64,000 bases of DNA from Desulfurivibrionaceae bacterium (GTDB taxonomy: Bacteria; Desulfobacterota; Desulfobulbia; Desulfobulbales; VMSU01). The position numbers and the translations under genes are program-made. The notes beneath the pieces are model-generated. The model searched no databases and had not been told where the DNA came from. It was given only the letters and a program-made list of their open reading frames with translations. Numbering within the stretch: the first letter of the stretch is position 1; each line of letters starts with the position of its first letter. Of the stretch, positions 26,201 to 35,482 are shown one piece after another. The stretch lies in contig JAQYVV010000004.1 of assembly GCA_030145275.1 (NCBI GenBank), positions 62,001 to 126,000 of the forward strand, in the 5' to 3' direction.

Positions 26201-26286
26201 GTGGGGTTTAGGGGGCGTTACGAAATAACAAGACCATTTCAACCTGTTTTGTTACGGCCCCTTATGCCTAATTTTACACTGGATGG

Positions 26287-27027
26287 TCATGTCATTTTTT
26301 TACAGCGGCTTAGGAGATAGTCCTGTCGGACATTGGAGAGAGAGGCAAAAACATTTGATTTGAAAGAGGGGTTTTTGTCGAAAAGAGTGACCAGAAAGGC
26401 TCTCATCTCTTCCCGTTTTGAGTGCTCTGCCATTGGACAAGGGTTTTTGACCGGAATTACTCCTGCTATATTGGCGCTTTCTGTAACTTGTTCTTTCTCC
26501 AAAAAAGCCAGCGGCCTGATTAAGGCTAGATCACCGTTAAAAAGGTCTTGTCGGGGAACCATTGTGCTGATGTTACCGCTGTAGAATATATTCAGGAAAA
26601 AGGTTTCAATAATATCATCTTTATGGTGCCCCAGGGCGATTTTAGAGAAATTTCCAGCTTTTGCCATATCAAAAAGGAGATTGCGTCTTTGTTTCGCACA
26701 GTTGAAACAGCCGCTCTCCCGGTCTTTTTTTGCATATGTATCTACACCGATGGAGGTCCTTTCTATTTTGTAGGGGATGGTAATTTTTTGTATTTCTTTT
26801 TCTACCCTCTCACAGGACTTTCCCTTAAATCCCATATCGAGATGGACAGCCATGAGGTCATAATGGATGGGAGCTTTTTTTTTCCAGAGTGAGAGAATCC
26901 AGGCGAGGGCGAGACTGTCAACGCCACCTGAGACCGCAACTAAAATTTTGTCGCCGTCTTTGAGCATTGAGTAGGAGTGCATTGCCTGGCCAATAAGGCG
27001 GTTTATTTTTTTAGGCAATGCTGTCAT
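26287..27027 (-). CDS. ttcA: TtcA-like PP-loop ATPase (tRNA 2-thiolation)
   Basis: 246-residue N-type ATP pyrophosphatase with VAVSGGVDSLALAWIL (PP loop) and the TtcA pattern: CFNCAKQRR (CxxC for the 4Fe-4S cluster), ALGHHKDDIIETFFLNIFY, LIRPLAFLEKEQV, and a further cysteine in NPCPMA. TtcA adds sulfur to cytidine 32 of some tRNAs. It is shorter than the enterobacterial protein (about 310), mostly at the C terminus, and has SGGVDS where the family usually has SGGKDS, so a related thiolase of the same superfamily is possible. Confidence 0.85.
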   Translation of the reverse strand: MTALPKKINRLIGQAMHSYSMLKDGDKILVAVSGGVDSLALAWILSLWKKKAPIHYDLMAVHLDMGFKGKSCERVEKEIQKITIPYKIERTSIGVDTYAKKDRESGCFNCAKQRRNLLFDMAKAGNFSKIALGHHKDDIIETFFLNIFYSGNISTMVPRQDLFNGDLALIRPLAFLEKEQVTESANIAGVIPVKNPCPMAEHSKREEMRAFLVTLFDKNPSFKSNVFASLSNVRQDYLLSRCKKMT

Positions 27028-27044
27028 GGAAGGATGTCTTCTTC

Positions 27045-27152
27045 GTAAATATTCGGCAACGGTTTTCAGGAAGGCGATCAGGCTGCTTCACATACAGACG
27101 TATAGACTCAGAAACCTGCTCACCTCCCTGAAAACCGTTGACAAACATTTAC
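27045..27152. repeat. 108-bp intergenic palindrome, GTAAAT-tip
   Basis: Arms GTAAATATTCGGCAACGGTT and, from the other strand, GTAAATGTTTGTCAACGGTT continue into TTCAGGAAGGCGATCAGG / TTCAGGGAGGTGAGCAGG. The tip matches the other GTAAC-type elements, while the body resembles the copy at 39945. It starts 18 bases upstream of the ttcA-like start codon, so it would lie in that gene's 5' region. Confidence 0.8.
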
Positions 27153-27232
27153 GGTTTCTGTGGTTGTTGTTACGCTTGAGGTCAAGTCGAATATTTACCC
27201 TTCTTCAATAAGAAGGTGTTTGCTCAGAGGAG

Positions 27233-27859
27233 TTATTTGGCCAGGAAACGGCAGGTGCCGAATTTCTTTTCTACACCTTCTTTTGTGAGTTCCCTGGTTG
27301 TGATCCATTTTCCTCCCCGCTTAAACGCCTTCATGAAAAAGAGGATATTGTCAGATAAAGATTGCTGTGTCTCATCAAAGACTCCGGCACATAATGTCTG
27401 TCCAGTATCTACGAGCATAAGGCGATACTCGAAGGAGATGGAAGCCGGATTGTCAATTGAAAAATCTTGCCCTGTTCTTTCTTGGTATCGGTTGACTCTG
27501 CTTGTTAAGACTGCATCAGCTTGTAAATCTTTACCGATGCTGAGAGCTTGTTCGGGCCTGTTTTGATTGTATTCAGTTAACAAGGCATCTTGTTGTTCAG
27601 CTGAAATGAACCGAGCTCCTTGTTTATTCTCTAGGTATTCAGCCATGATTTCATCTAGTACCAGGGCACCCTCTTTTAGTGATTGTTCTTTGCCGTTAGG
27701 ACCATCATCATCGGTAATAATGTCGCTGGGAAGAATCATTATTGTCTGAAGTTTATAGAGTTCCTCTATTGGATCCTGTTTGTGAGTGACGCACGCCGAC
27801 AGTAGAAGAGTTATGAAAATGAAGAGGGAGAAGCATTTGTGTCGATTAGAGAGTGACAT
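27233..27859 (-). CDS. Predicted lipoprotein of unknown function
   Basis: 208 residues starting with a signal peptide and lipobox (FIFITLLLSACVTH; cysteine near residue 23), so likely anchored to a membrane by lipid. The mature part has an alpha/beta pattern with IMILPSDIITDD at the start, DEIMAEYLENKQGARFIS, and LQADAVLTSRVNRYQERTGQ, recalling the N-terminal fold of TolB/curli-associated CsgG-like lipoproteins; this resemblance is loose. No informative neighbours: it stands alone between a ttcA-like gene and hisB, with palindromes on both sides. Confidence 0.7.
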   Translation of the reverse strand: MSLSNRHKCFSLFIFITLLLSACVTHKQDPIEELYKLQTIMILPSDIITDDDGPNGKEQSLKEGALVLDEIMAEYLENKQGARFISAEQQDALLTEYNQNRPEQALSIGKDLQADAVLTSRVNRYQERTGQDFSIDNPASISFEYRLMLVDTGQTLCAGVFDETQQSLSDNILFFMKAFKRGGKWITTRELTKEGVEKKFGTCRFLAK

Positions 27860-27961
27860 GGGTATCCTTGTTCAAGCTTACGCGGTTGTTTATAATGTGG
27901 TACAAAGTTTTTTGATGTTAGAGATCAATTAAGTACAGCCAAGATTGCATAACTCCGAGTC

Positions 27962-28071
27962 TGTAAGCGTTTCAGGGGCGCCCCGATGTGCGTGATCGAG
28001 CCACGGGATTATACCCCCTGTATATCACGGGGTTCGATCACCTGCAGCGGGGTGTTCATGGAGCGCTTACA
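27962..28071. repeat. 110-bp intergenic palindrome, TGTAAGCG-tip
   Basis: Left arm TGTAAGCGTTTCAGGGGCGC and the right arm read backwards TGTAAGCGCTCCATGAACAC both lead into CCCCG and then GTGATCGA, and pair over about 46 bases around a short centre. The GTAA tip resembles the other elements but the body is unrelated and GC-rich. It ends 24 bases after hisB (minus strand) and could act as its terminator. Confidence 0.75.
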
Positions 28072-28094
28072 TTTTTTGATGATCATAACGTCCT

Positions 28095-28694
28095 TTAGAT
28101 GGACCCTTTTGACGATAGAGCACCTTGGATTTTCGGATTGATTGTGGTTGCTTCATTTAATGCTCGTCCCAAGGCCTTAAAGATAGCCTCAATAATATGG
28201 TGACTGTTTTCTCCGCGAATCATGTCTACATGTAAGGTAATGCCTGCATGTTGAGAGAGGGCGCGTAAAAACTCTTTTGCCAGTTCTGTGTCAAAAGAGC
28301 CTACTTTCTGGTCACGTAGGGTGACACCGTAGTGTAAATATGGTCGGTTTGAGAGGTCCAAGGTTATTTTGACTAAAGTCTCATCCATGGGCACTGCGCT
28401 GTTGCCGTATCTGTTTATGGAGTTGTGGGTTCCAATAGCTTCTTTAAAAGCTTGTCCTAATGAGATACCTAAATCTTCCACGGTGTGATGGTCGTCTATT
28501 TCGGTGTCACCTTGGGCCTCGACTCGAAGGTCAAAAAAACCATGTACGGTGAAAAGGTTGAGCATGTGGTCCATAAAAGGGACACCGCTGTTTATTTCCC
28601 CTTTTCCTTGTCCATCTAGATTAAGAGTTATGGTGATTTCTGTTTCGTTTGTCTTGCGGTTTATGGTAGTTTTTCTTTTTGATTCTTGGGGCAT
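28095..28694 (-). CDS. hisB: Imidazoleglycerol-phosphate dehydratase
   Basis: Dehydrates imidazoleglycerol phosphate in histidine synthesis. The 199-residue monofunctional form has the metal-binding histidine motifs GVPFMDHMLN, DDHHTVEDLGI, LSQHAGITLH and GENSHHIIEAIFKALGRAL. The N-terminal phosphatase domain of enterobacterial HisB is absent, as expected outside that group. No other his gene is nearby, so the pathway genes are dispersed. Confidence 0.95.
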   Translation of the reverse strand: MPQESKRKTTINRKTNETEITITLNLDGQGKGEINSGVPFMDHMLNLFTVHGFFDLRVEAQGDTEIDDHHTVEDLGISLGQAFKEAIGTHNSINRYGNSAVPMDETLVKITLDLSNRPYLHYGVTLRDQKVGSFDTELAKEFLRALSQHAGITLHVDMIRGENSHHIIEAIFKALGRALNEATTINPKIQGALSSKGSI

Positions 28695-28840
28695 GAAATT
28701 CTCCTAATCGAAAACTAAAGGCAATATGTAAGAGATATTAGAGCTCTAAAGAGAGTAGACTAATACCTGGGGCACATCTAAACAGTTACAATTCGGTGGT
28801 TATGCCCGTTTTTGGCCCTACCTGAATAGTTACGGTTTTT

Positions 28841-28992
28841 GTAATTATTCAGCGTAGGCTGGAAATTACCCTTAACTACGGGCTGTAACTGTTCAGATGT
28901 GCTTCATATTCGTTCATTTAGGGCTTCGAAGTATACTTGTGCTATTCGAGAAGACCTAAATGGGCGAAGATGGAGTGCAGCTGAATAGTTAC
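28841..28992 (-). repeat. 152-bp GTAAC-tip palindromic element, copy 2
   Basis: Reverse-complement orientation of the element at 25127-25278, differing at only a few bases (for example ACGGGCTG for the tail AGCCTGGAG region and TATACTTG in the centre). Just upstream, 28770-28833 holds a partial copy: CATCTAAACAGTTAC and CCTGAATAGTTAC, two more tip motifs. The remaining bases between hisB and the tRNA gene contain no recognisable gene. Confidence 0.85.
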
Positions 28993-29170
28993 CGTTTTTT
29001 TCAATATCAGCGACATAGTGTCAAGTTGTCATGAAACTATATATACTTATAACAATATCATTATTTAACAGGCAATAGCATTTGTTAATTTTTTTTTGTA
29101 AAAGGGGTAAAGGTATGGGGTGGACCTCTTTTGCACGAGTGAAATCGCCGGATTTATATGTAATTTTTTG

Positions 29171-29202
29171 TTGACATTGTTGATCGGATTAGAGTATATA
29201 AT
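29171..29202 (+). promoter_or_regulatory. Strong promoter of tRNA-Gly
   Basis: TTGACA at 29171-29176 and TATATAAT at 29195-29202, with an 18-base spacer to TATATA, form a near-consensus sigma-70 promoter about 40 bases before the tRNA gene. Confidence 0.75.
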
Positions 29203-29241
29203 CTTCTTCCCTGCATTGATAGGGCAATTTAATGTAAATAG

Positions 29242-29316
<75 letters not shown>

Positions 29317-29323
29317 AAAACAT

Positions 29324-29361
29324 AAAAAGGTTCGAATGATATCGAATTCGAACCTTTTTTA
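29324..29361 (+). terminator. Intrinsic terminator after tRNA-Gly
   Basis: AAAAAGGTTCGAAT pairs with ATTCGAACCTTTTT across a short GATATCGA loop and runs into T's. It is a strong, symmetric hairpin eight bases past the tRNA 3' end. Confidence 0.9.
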
Positions 29362-29443
29362 TTTCTTTCATGCGTCTCGAGTCTGGTCTGTTTTCTTCTT
29401 GAGCGTATGGATATATTGTTAGGAATAGTTAAGAGGTTTTATT

Positions 29444-29872
29444 ATGAAGACTTATTTGACTCCGGTCAAAGAGATTGAAAAAAAATGGTTTGTTGTCGAT
29501 GTGGAAGGAAAAGTTCTTGGCAGGATTGCCTCGGAAATAGCAACAAGACTTCGCGGCAAACACAAACCAACCTATTCGACTTTTATGGACAACGGTGATA
29601 TTATTGTTGTCGTGAACGCCGAGAAAGTAAAATTGACCGGCAAAAAGTTGACTGATAAGGTCTATTATCATCATACCGGCTACATGGGCGGGATTAAGGG
29701 TATAAGTGCAGAGGATCTCTTGGAGAAAAAACCAACAGACCTTATTTTCAAAGCGGTGAAAGGGATGCTCCCAAAAAATTCACTTGGCAGAACCCAATTG
29801 AAAAAGTTGAAGGTCTATGCGGGTACCGAGCACCCTCATGAAGCACAGCAGCCTGAAAAGCTGGAATTATAA
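29444..29872 (+). CDS. rplM: 50S ribosomal protein L13
   Basis: Early-assembly large-subunit protein binding 23S rRNA. The 142-residue product has normal length and begins [19 protein letters not shown]; signature regions include [37 protein letters not shown] and [10 protein letters not shown]. Good ribosome site (AGAGG) before ATG 29444. Followed after 18 bases by rpsI, the universal pairing. Confidence 0.97.
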   Translation: MKTYLTPVKEIEKKWFVVDVEGKVLGRIASEIATRLRGKHKPTYSTFMDNGDIIVVVNAEKVKLTGKKLTDKVYYHHTGYMGGIKGISAEDLLEKKPTDLIFKAVKGMLPKNSLGRTQLKKLKVYAGTEHPHEAQQPEKLEL

Positions 29873-29890
29873 AAAGGACGGAGAGAACTG

Positions 29891-30286
29891 ATGGCTGAAA
29901 CTAAATTTTATGCTACTGGAAAAAGAAAAACAGCTGTAGCCAGGGTATGGCTTACAGCAGGTTCTGGACAGTTTAAGGTAAATAAAAGAACCCTTGAAGA
30001 ATATTTTGGCAATATTGATATTGCTAAAATAAAAATTGACACCCCTTTTCGGTTGACCGATACACTTGATAAATTTGATATTATGGCCACTCTGAAAGGA
30101 GGCGGAAAATCAGCCCAAGTTGATGCTCTTCGTCATGGGATATCAAAAGCACTGCTTGAGGTTGATTCAGAGAACCGATTGACACTGAAAAAAGCTGGTC
30201 TTCTTACCCGCGATCCGCGAGTTAAAGAACGTAAAAAATATGGTCAAAAAGGTGCAAGGGCAAGGTTTCAGTTCTCTAAACGTTAA
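29891..30286 (+). CDS. rpsI: 30S ribosomal protein S9
   Basis: Small-subunit protein whose C-terminal tail reaches the P-site tRNA. The 131-residue product has [16 protein letters not shown] at the N terminus and ends in the invariant basic tail [12 protein letters not shown]. Preceded by GGACGGAGAG ribosome site and cotranscribed with rplM; a terminator follows. Confidence 0.97.
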   Translation: MAETKFYATGKRKTAVARVWLTAGSGQFKVNKRTLEEYFGNIDIAKIKIDTPFRLTDTLDKFDIMATLKGGGKSAQVDALRHGISKALLEVDSENRLTLKKAGLLTRDPRVKERKKYGQKGARARFQFSKR

Positions 30287-30320
30287 TATCTATATTAGAT
30301 TTTTAAATTTAGTTCTTATT

Positions 30321-30353
30321 AGGGAAGGGTGTAAAAGCTCTTCCCTTTTTTTA
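30321..30353 (+). terminator. Intrinsic terminator after rplM-rpsI
   Basis: GGGAAG (30322-30327) pairs with CTTCCC (30340-30345), with extra AGCT-type pairs in the loop, followed by seven T's. Confidence 0.85.
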
Positions 30354-30394
30354 TTTGAGGTGTAGGAAGTAGGAACGAGATAGGAGATTTGGTT

Positions 30395-31429
30395 ATGAAG
30401 GTAGGAATAATAGGCGCATCTGGCTATACAGGAGCCGAGTTGACACGGATTTTGTCGAGACATTCGGAAGTTGAACTTACCGTCGTTACCTCGAGGCAGT
30501 ATGCCGGCAAACCTCTTTCAGAAGTATATCCTCATTTAGGAGGGATATCTGAGCTTTTCTGTGAGAATGTTGATACCGATGAGCTTGTGCAAAGGGCAGA
30601 TCTGTTTTTTACCGCTGTTCCACATCAAACAGCCATGGAGATAGTTCCTCAACTCCTGGATGCAGGTAAAAAAGTAGTAGATCTGAGCGCTGATTTCAGA
30701 ATCAGGCGCGCAGATGTTTATGAAAAATGGTATCAGATCCATACTGCTCCGCATCTACTTGAGGAAGCGGTGTATGGGTTACCTGAGCTCTATCGCGACA
30801 AGGTTAAAGGCGCTCGTCTCGTTGCAAATCCGGGCTGCTATCCAACCAGTGTCATCTTGGCTCTGGCCCCCTTATTGAGACAAGGGGTTATTGATCCTAC
30901 AACTATTATCATCGATTCCAAATCAGGAACATCCGGAGCCGGTAGAGGGGCCGCCGTTGGCAGTTTGTTTTGTGAAGTTGCAGACGGATTTAGGGCCTAT
31001 AAGGTTGGTGAACATCGACATACCCCGGAAATTGAACAGGAGTTAAGCGGTTTGGCAGGCAAGGATCTGACGGTTTCCTTTACACCGCATCTCCTGCCTA
31101 TGTCACGGGGGATATTAAGTACGGTCTACGCTCAACTGGATAAACCTGTCCGGCCTGAGGATGTCTATGATGTTTACCGAGATGCCTACCAAGATGAACC
31201 GTTTGTCAGGGTATGTAACCCCGGTGTTTTTCCTGCGACCCAATATGTACGTGGCTCAAATTTTTGTGATGTGAGTTTTAAGGTAGATACCAGAACTGGG
31301 CGTATTGTTGTCGTCTCTGTTATTGATAATCTTGTTAAAGGGGCTGCAGGTCAGGCCGTTCAGAACATGAATCTTTTATGCGGTTTTGAAGAGACGATGG
31401 GGCTACTCGGAGTGCCTGTTTTTCCATGA
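30395..31429 (+). CDS. argC: N-acetyl-gamma-glutamyl-phosphate reductase
   Basis: Third step of arginine synthesis: reduces N-acetylglutamyl phosphate to the semialdehyde. The product, 344 residues from ATG 30395 (AGGAG eight bases upstream), has [14 protein letters not shown] for NADP binding, the catalytic cysteine in [11 protein letters not shown], and GTSGAGRGA, with [13 protein letters not shown] later. Only one base separates the stop from truA, so the two genes are cotranscribed. Confidence 0.95.
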   Translation: MKVGIIGASGYTGAELTRILSRHSEVELTVVTSRQYAGKPLSEVYPHLGGISELFCENVDTDELVQRADLFFTAVPHQTAMEIVPQLLDAGKKVVDLSADFRIRRADVYEKWYQIHTAPHLLEEAVYGLPELYRDKVKGARLVANPGCYPTSVILALAPLLRQGVIDPTTIIIDSKSGTSGAGRGAAVGSLFCEVADGFRAYKVGEHRHTPEIEQELSGLAGKDLTVSFTPHLLPMSRGILSTVYAQLDKPVRPEDVYDVYRDAYQDEPFVRVCNPGVFPATQYVRGSNFCDVSFKVDTRTGRIVVVSVIDNLVKGAAGQAVQNMNLLCGFEETMGLLGVPVFP

Positions 31430-31430
31430 T

Positions 31431-32198
31431 ATGCGAAATATTAAGCTGACCATTGCATATGATGGTACTTCCTACGCCGGATGGCAGAGACAAAAAGAGA
31501 TAAAGACCATTCAGGAGGTTTTGGAAGATAGCATTGGGGTAATGACAGGTGAAACAAATATTATTTACGGGGCTGGGCGAACGGATGCCGGTGTACATGC
31601 TCTTGGAATGACATCTAATTTCCATACTGAATCATCAATTCCGTGTCAGGGATTCTTGAAGGGCCTTAACGGTATTCTTCCTGAAGACATTCGTGTCTTA
31701 TCTGTTGCTGAAGTTTCATCCGAATTTCACGCAAGGTTCAATGCCGTAGGGAAATCATATCAGTATAATTTCATTGTCAGCTCAACACTCCTGCCCACAG
31801 AACGGTTATATAATACACATCTCACTCAAGTTGGTACCTTTAATTTTTCCGCAGTGTCTGATTGTCTTGATATACTCATAGGGAAGCACGACTTTAGTAG
31901 CTTTGAGGCGGCAGGTTCCCGGGACCTCAGTTTAAAAGGAGGGTTGGGGGCTGTAAGAGAGATTTTCTCTGCCAAACTGTTTGAGCGAGAACATCAGTCT
32001 GGTTATTATACAGTTGAGATTGGTGGCAGTGGTTTTTTGCGCCACATGGTACGAAATATTGTCGGGACACTTTTTATGGTCGGTTCCGGCAAGAGGAGTG
32101 TTCATCAATTTAGAGAAATTCTGCGTGGTAAAGATCGGTCACTTGCAGGGCCGACAGCGCCTTCAAAAGGACTGTTTTTAAAAGAGGTCTTTTATTAA
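31431..32198 (+). CDS. truA: tRNA pseudouridine(38-40) synthase
   Basis: Converts U38-40 in the tRNA anticodon stem to pseudouridine. The 255-residue product starts MRNIKLTIAYDGTSYAGWQR; the catalytic aspartate is in GAGRTDAGVHALG, and the later motifs SFEAAGS and FLRHMVRNIVGTL are typical. Start chosen at 31431, after the argC stop; the in-frame ATG at 31386 lies inside argC. Confidence 0.95.
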   Translation: MRNIKLTIAYDGTSYAGWQRQKEIKTIQEVLEDSIGVMTGETNIIYGAGRTDAGVHALGMTSNFHTESSIPCQGFLKGLNGILPEDIRVLSVAEVSSEFHARFNAVGKSYQYNFIVSSTLLPTERLYNTHLTQVGTFNFSAVSDCLDILIGKHDFSSFEAAGSRDLSLKGGLGAVREIFSAKLFEREHQSGYYTVEIGGSGFLRHMVRNIVGTLFMVGSGKRSVHQFREILRGKDRSLAGPTAPSKGLFLKEVFY

Positions 32199-32544
32199 TT
32201 GTTTTATTTTTTTCTTTAGATTATTTTTACCGTTATTACCCATTCCCAACCAGGGATAAGGGCTTTTAGTACCTTAGAAATTATTTTATTAGCCAACACG
32301 ACGGGCGTAATATAAATCGTGTATTTTATGGAAAGAAACTAAAAAAGTTGATTAAATTTAATATGTTGCGCCTACTGTTAAGGTAATTATCCTTCTTTCT
32401 AAGTCTACGCTTATCTCCGGTTCATCTGGGTTAGGTAATATTGACCTTAAAGGCACTAATGAACATTGATCTGCAAGCGTGCGTCATTCAGGTGAAGTTG
32501 TGCAGCATCAAGATGCTTATGAATTTATACAAGATGGAGTTGAA
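32199..32544. other. Gene-free region upstream of the aminotransferase
   Basis: No gene is supported. Bases 32360-32460 share AATATGTTGC, CTGTTAAGG, CTTAT.TCCGGTT.ATC.GG.TTA and a final CCT.AA.GGC with 35655-35730, so this is one copy of a third, strongly diverged intergenic repeat. The frame from 32479 (upstream extension of the aminotransferase) has no family likeness. Confidence 0.5.
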
Positions 32545-33750
32545 ATGACTACTATACTAAATGTTGCAGAGCGAATGCTGCAGATAAAACCGTCCCCCAC
32601 CCTAGCCGTTAATGCAAAAGCAAAGGCCTTGAAAGCTTCTGGTGCCGATATCCTTAATTTTAGTGTGGGTGAGCCTGACTTTGACACGCCTGCCCATGTC
32701 TGTGCGGCAGGAAAAGATGCCATAGATCAAGGGTTTACCAGATATACTGCTGTTCCCGGTATACCTGAGTTGCGTGAAGCAATTGTTGATAGGATAAAGG
32801 TGGATAAAGGGTGGACATATGGAGCGGATCAAATCCAGGTTTGCTGTGGAGGGAAGCATGGTCTGTACAATATGGCCATGTCTCTTTTTGGACCAGGTGA
32901 TGAAGTAATTGTGCCTACGCCATACTGGGTAAGTTATCCGCCAATTATAGAGTTGGCTGGAGCTACACCGGTTTTACTGCCCCTTTCAGATACAGATAAT
33001 TTCGATATCAAAGAAAGTGAACTTAAAAAATGTGCTACCCCAAGGACAAAAGGAATTATTCTAAACAGTCCTTCTAATCCCACCGGGGCAATCTTTTCCA
33101 ATGAGGCTTTAAGAAGTGTTGCAGATATGGCTCTTGAAAATAAATGGGCTGTAATTAGCGATGATATTTATGATACCATCGTCTATGAGGATGGTCCGCT
33201 TCCACATATTTTGAATGTTGAACCGAAACTTATGGATCAGACTCTTGTCTTAAACGGAGTGTCTAAATCTTTTGCCATGACTGGTTGGAGGATTGGATAT
33301 ACCGCAGGGCCAAAACACATTATTGCTGCGATGAACAAGATACAGAGTCAAAGCACCTCAAATGCCTCATCCGTTGCCCAAAAAGCCGCGTTAGCTGCAG
33401 TGTTGGGTCCCCAAGATTTTCCAGTCAAAATGAAAGAGGCTTTTGTTCCCCGCCTTGATTTTATTATTGATAAGCTGGAATCTATTCCAGATGTCACTTG
33501 TGTTCGTCCCAAAGGCGCCTTTTATGTATTCCCGAACTTGTCTGCCTATTACGGTAAATCTTTTAACGGCAAGGTTATTGGAAACTCTGTTGATATGGCA
33601 GACTTTTTCCTTGACGAAGCCCTTATAGCGTCAGTACCTGGGGCAGCGTTTGGCGCCGATGACTTTGTTCGGTTCTCTTTCGCTACTTCAATGGATATTA
33701 TTAAGGAGGGGATGAGGCGATTAGAAGAGGCTTTAATGAAGTTAACCTAG
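32545..33750 (+). CDS. Class I aminotransferase, probable aspartate aminotransferase
   Basis: PLP-dependent fold-type I transaminase of the Ib (thermophile/AspC-like) group, 401 residues. Motifs: NFSVGEPDFDTPAHV, PTPYWVSYPP, NSPSNPTGAIF, DDIYDTIVYE and the PLP lysine in NGVSKSFAMTGWRIGY; C-terminal RFSFATSMD. Substrate is likely aspartate/oxoglutarate but aromatic or prephenate activity occurs in this group. ATG 32545 (MTTILNVAERML) is preferred over 32479. Its TAG stop and that of the converging small gene share the palindrome CTAG (33747-33750). Confidence 0.88.
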   Translation: MTTILNVAERMLQIKPSPTLAVNAKAKALKASGADILNFSVGEPDFDTPAHVCAAGKDAIDQGFTRYTAVPGIPELREAIVDRIKVDKGWTYGADQIQVCCGGKHGLYNMAMSLFGPGDEVIVPTPYWVSYPPIIELAGATPVLLPLSDTDNFDIKESELKKCATPRTKGIILNSPSNPTGAIFSNEALRSVADMALENKWAVISDDIYDTIVYEDGPLPHILNVEPKLMDQTLVLNGVSKSFAMTGWRIGYTAGPKHIIAAMNKIQSQSTSNASSVAQKAALAAVLGPQDFPVKMKEAFVPRLDFIIDKLESIPDVTCVRPKGAFYVFPNLSAYYGKSFNGKVIGNSVDMADFFLDEALIASVPGAAFGADDFVRFSFATSMDIIKEGMRRLEEALMKLT

Positions 33751-33929
33751 CCTTCTTCGGACTGACAGAGAGCCCATGTCCATTGATCCAGGTCTCGTTC
33801 TTTGGATAAAACTCTAGATCCGTTGTCAGAGTAACACTGGAAAGCCCAGGTGCCTTTCTTGCCTATGAATACGTTTATGAGTCCCTGTTGTGGGTGTCTA
33901 AACCAGCCTTCTTTTATAGGTCCGTCCAT
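33747..33929 (-). CDS. Small conserved-looking hypothetical protein (60 aa)
   Basis: 60 residues, MDGPIKEGWFRHPQQGLI to WALCQSEEG, rich in Trp and Gly, with no signal peptide or known domain. A good ribosome site (AGAGG, seven bases before) supports the start at 33929 rather than the longer frame from 34085, whose extra residues look unlike coding sequence. It converges on the aminotransferase gene, sharing the CTAG stop overlap. Function unknown. Confidence 0.55.
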   Translation of the reverse strand: MDGPIKEGWFRHPQQGLINVFIGKKGTWAFQCYSDNGSRVLSKERDLDQWTWALCQSEEG

Positions 33930-34110
33930 TATTACCTCTTTAGATCTTTTGTTTGTTAATAACTTCTTGAAAGATAAAGAAAAAAGACTCAGTTGCCAAT
34001 AGAAAAGTGATCTTTTTTGTTTTTTGTTTTTTGCCCTTGAGTTGACTAGTCTTACCCAAAAGATAATTTTAGTTTTTCCTTGCAATCCGAGGCAATAGCT
34101 GAAATAGTAG

Positions 34111-34280
34111 ATAACTATTCAGCAGCACCCCCATCTTCGCCCAAATGGATCTTCTCGAATAGCACCATATGCTATGAGCGCCCATTTGAACAAGGTGAGC
34201 GTAGACTTCGATATGGTGTTACTTCTGAACAGTTACGGTTCCGAGTTTAGGGAAATTTCAAGCCCTATCTGAATAGATAC
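34111..34280 (+). repeat. 170-bp GTAAC-tip palindromic element, diverged copy
   Basis: ATAACTATTCAGCAGCACCC at the left, CTTCGCCCAAATGG and TCTTCTCGAATAGCAC inside, TTCTGAACAGTTACGG, then the tail CCGAGTTTAGGGAAATTTCA ending CTGAATAGATAC: the same plan as the 152-bp copies with an extra ~18 bases in the right arm. The rest of the 400-bp gap between the 60-residue gene and the next gene has no coding signal. Confidence 0.75.
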
Positions 34281-34327
34281 AAATACTACACACCAATTAA
34301 TGCACAACAAATATAAGATTTTGGAGA

Positions 34328-34783
34328 GTGATTACATTGACAGAAACAATTATACATGAAGTTGGGGCAGAGATTGATGCACGATGCGCAAAGTGCAAAG
34401 CTATAACCAAGCACATAGTTTTAAGCCTAAAAAAAGATGAGAAGGCTAAAACTGTGCGTTGTGAACCTTGTGGATACGAACATGCCTACCGTCAACCCCG
34501 TGTAAAGAAAAGCACCAAACCTGCTGTACCAAAACTAACTGCTGCAGAGAAAAAACAAGCCAAGATTAATGCAGAATTTGATTTAATGATGGAAGGGGTT
34601 TCTACTGACAATTCTATCTCTTACAATATGACCACAAGCTTTAAACTAGATGATATTGTGGATCATCCAGTCTTCGGGACAGGAAAAGTAGAAGAACTCA
34701 TTACACCAGATAAAGCATTGATCCACTTCCGAGATGGGAGAAAAACCCTCGTTTGTGTCATCAGTACCGAGTTTGAAGAGTAA
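34328..34783 (+). CDS. Zinc-ribbon protein with C-terminal CarD/Tudor-like domain
   Basis: About 151 residues: an N-terminal zinc ribbon (CAKC near residue 20 and CEPCGY near 45), a lysine-rich linker, and a C-terminal part (FKLDDIVDHPVFGTGKVEEL to IHFRDGRKTLVC) resembling the small beta-barrel of CarD/RNA-polymerase-interacting or Tudor-like domains. The start is unclear: GTG 34328 lies too near the GGAG site, and TTG 34337 is better spaced. Possibly a nucleic-acid or RNA-polymerase binding protein; this is inferred from fold likeness only. Confidence 0.65.
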   Translation: MITLTETIIHEVGAEIDARCAKCKAITKHIVLSLKKDEKAKTVRCEPCGYEHAYRQPRVKKSTKPAVPKLTAAEKKQAKINAEFDLMMEGVSTDNSISYNMTTSFKLDDIVDHPVFGTGKVEELITPDKALIHFRDGRKTLVCVISTEFEE

Positions 34784-34801
34784 TTGCTGCCAACCGTCCA
34801 T

Positions 34802-35482
34802 CTAGAGAGTAAGGGATCTTTTATTACCTCTTTGTGAAAGTTTTCCGATTAGCCATCCCAACAAGAATATACCCCCTCCAGCAGTAAACCAGTATATCAT
34901 CTCATAGTTTCTCAAGGAACTATTCTCTTTGAGTAAGTCTTGAAGCTTTTGATCATTACTGTGTTTTTGCTTTTTTAACTCGTCTCTTTCCTTTGTGGTT
35001 TCGATTGCGTTTTTTGATTGAGTTAATAAGGCAGTATACTTTGTCTGGATTGCTGTGACTTGCTTGTCTAGCGTATCAATGCGGGCTAAGTTTTGCGTAT
35101 TGGTTCCCTGTATTTCCTGGAGCTCTTCAAGTTTTGATGCTTGTTTTTCTGCTTCTTGCTCCATTCTTTTTAGTTCAACATTAAGTGATTTTATTATTTC
35201 TTCTTTTGGGATTCTAGTTTCAGTATAATACTTAGGTACCCATCCTATCAGATCTTCGCCCACTGAAACTTTAATATATTCCCCCTTCTCCTCCAGAAGA
35301 GTCATGGCTGTTCCTGTTTTAATGTTCTCGATAAGCTTGTAGCTGTTTGCAGGACCGGTTCGTACTGAAATTACAAGCTGGTCACTTACATATCTTGTCT
35401 CGGCAATGACTCGAGGAGGAAGAAGTAAGACAATAAAAATTGTAAAAAAAATGTGGGTGATTTGGTGAAGATATTTTTGCAT
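34802..35482 (-). CDS. SH3-domain, coiled-coil membrane protein (YgiM-like)
   Basis: 226 residues matching the SH3/coiled-coil/membrane layout described as TIGR04211 (E. coli YgiM). A signal peptide ends near PRVIAETRYVSD; the SH3b domain (VISVRTGPANSYKLIENI, then WVPKYYTE) spans about 28-90, a coiled coil about 95-190, and a C-terminal membrane helix (GGGIFLLGWLIGKL) precedes a basic tail. So the SH3 domain would be periplasmic and the tail cytoplasmic. It stands 260 bases after the roadblock operon, on the same strand. Confidence 0.82.
   Translation of the reverse strand: MQKYLHQITHIFFTIFIVLLLPPRVIAETRYVSDQLVISVRTGPANSYKLIENIKTGTAMTLLEEKGEYIKVSVGEDLIGWVPKYYTETRIPKEEIIKSLNVELKRMEQEAEKQASKLEELQEIQGTNTQNLARIDTLDKQVTAIQTKYTALLTQSKNAIETTKERDELKKQKHSNDQKLQDLLKENSSLRNYEMIYWFTAGGGIFLLGWLIGKLSQRGNKRSLTL

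Noticed and set aside
27216-27566. Frame opposite the lipoprotein gene
   Set aside because: Antisense to a gene with a clear signal peptide and lipobox; composition typical of a shadow.
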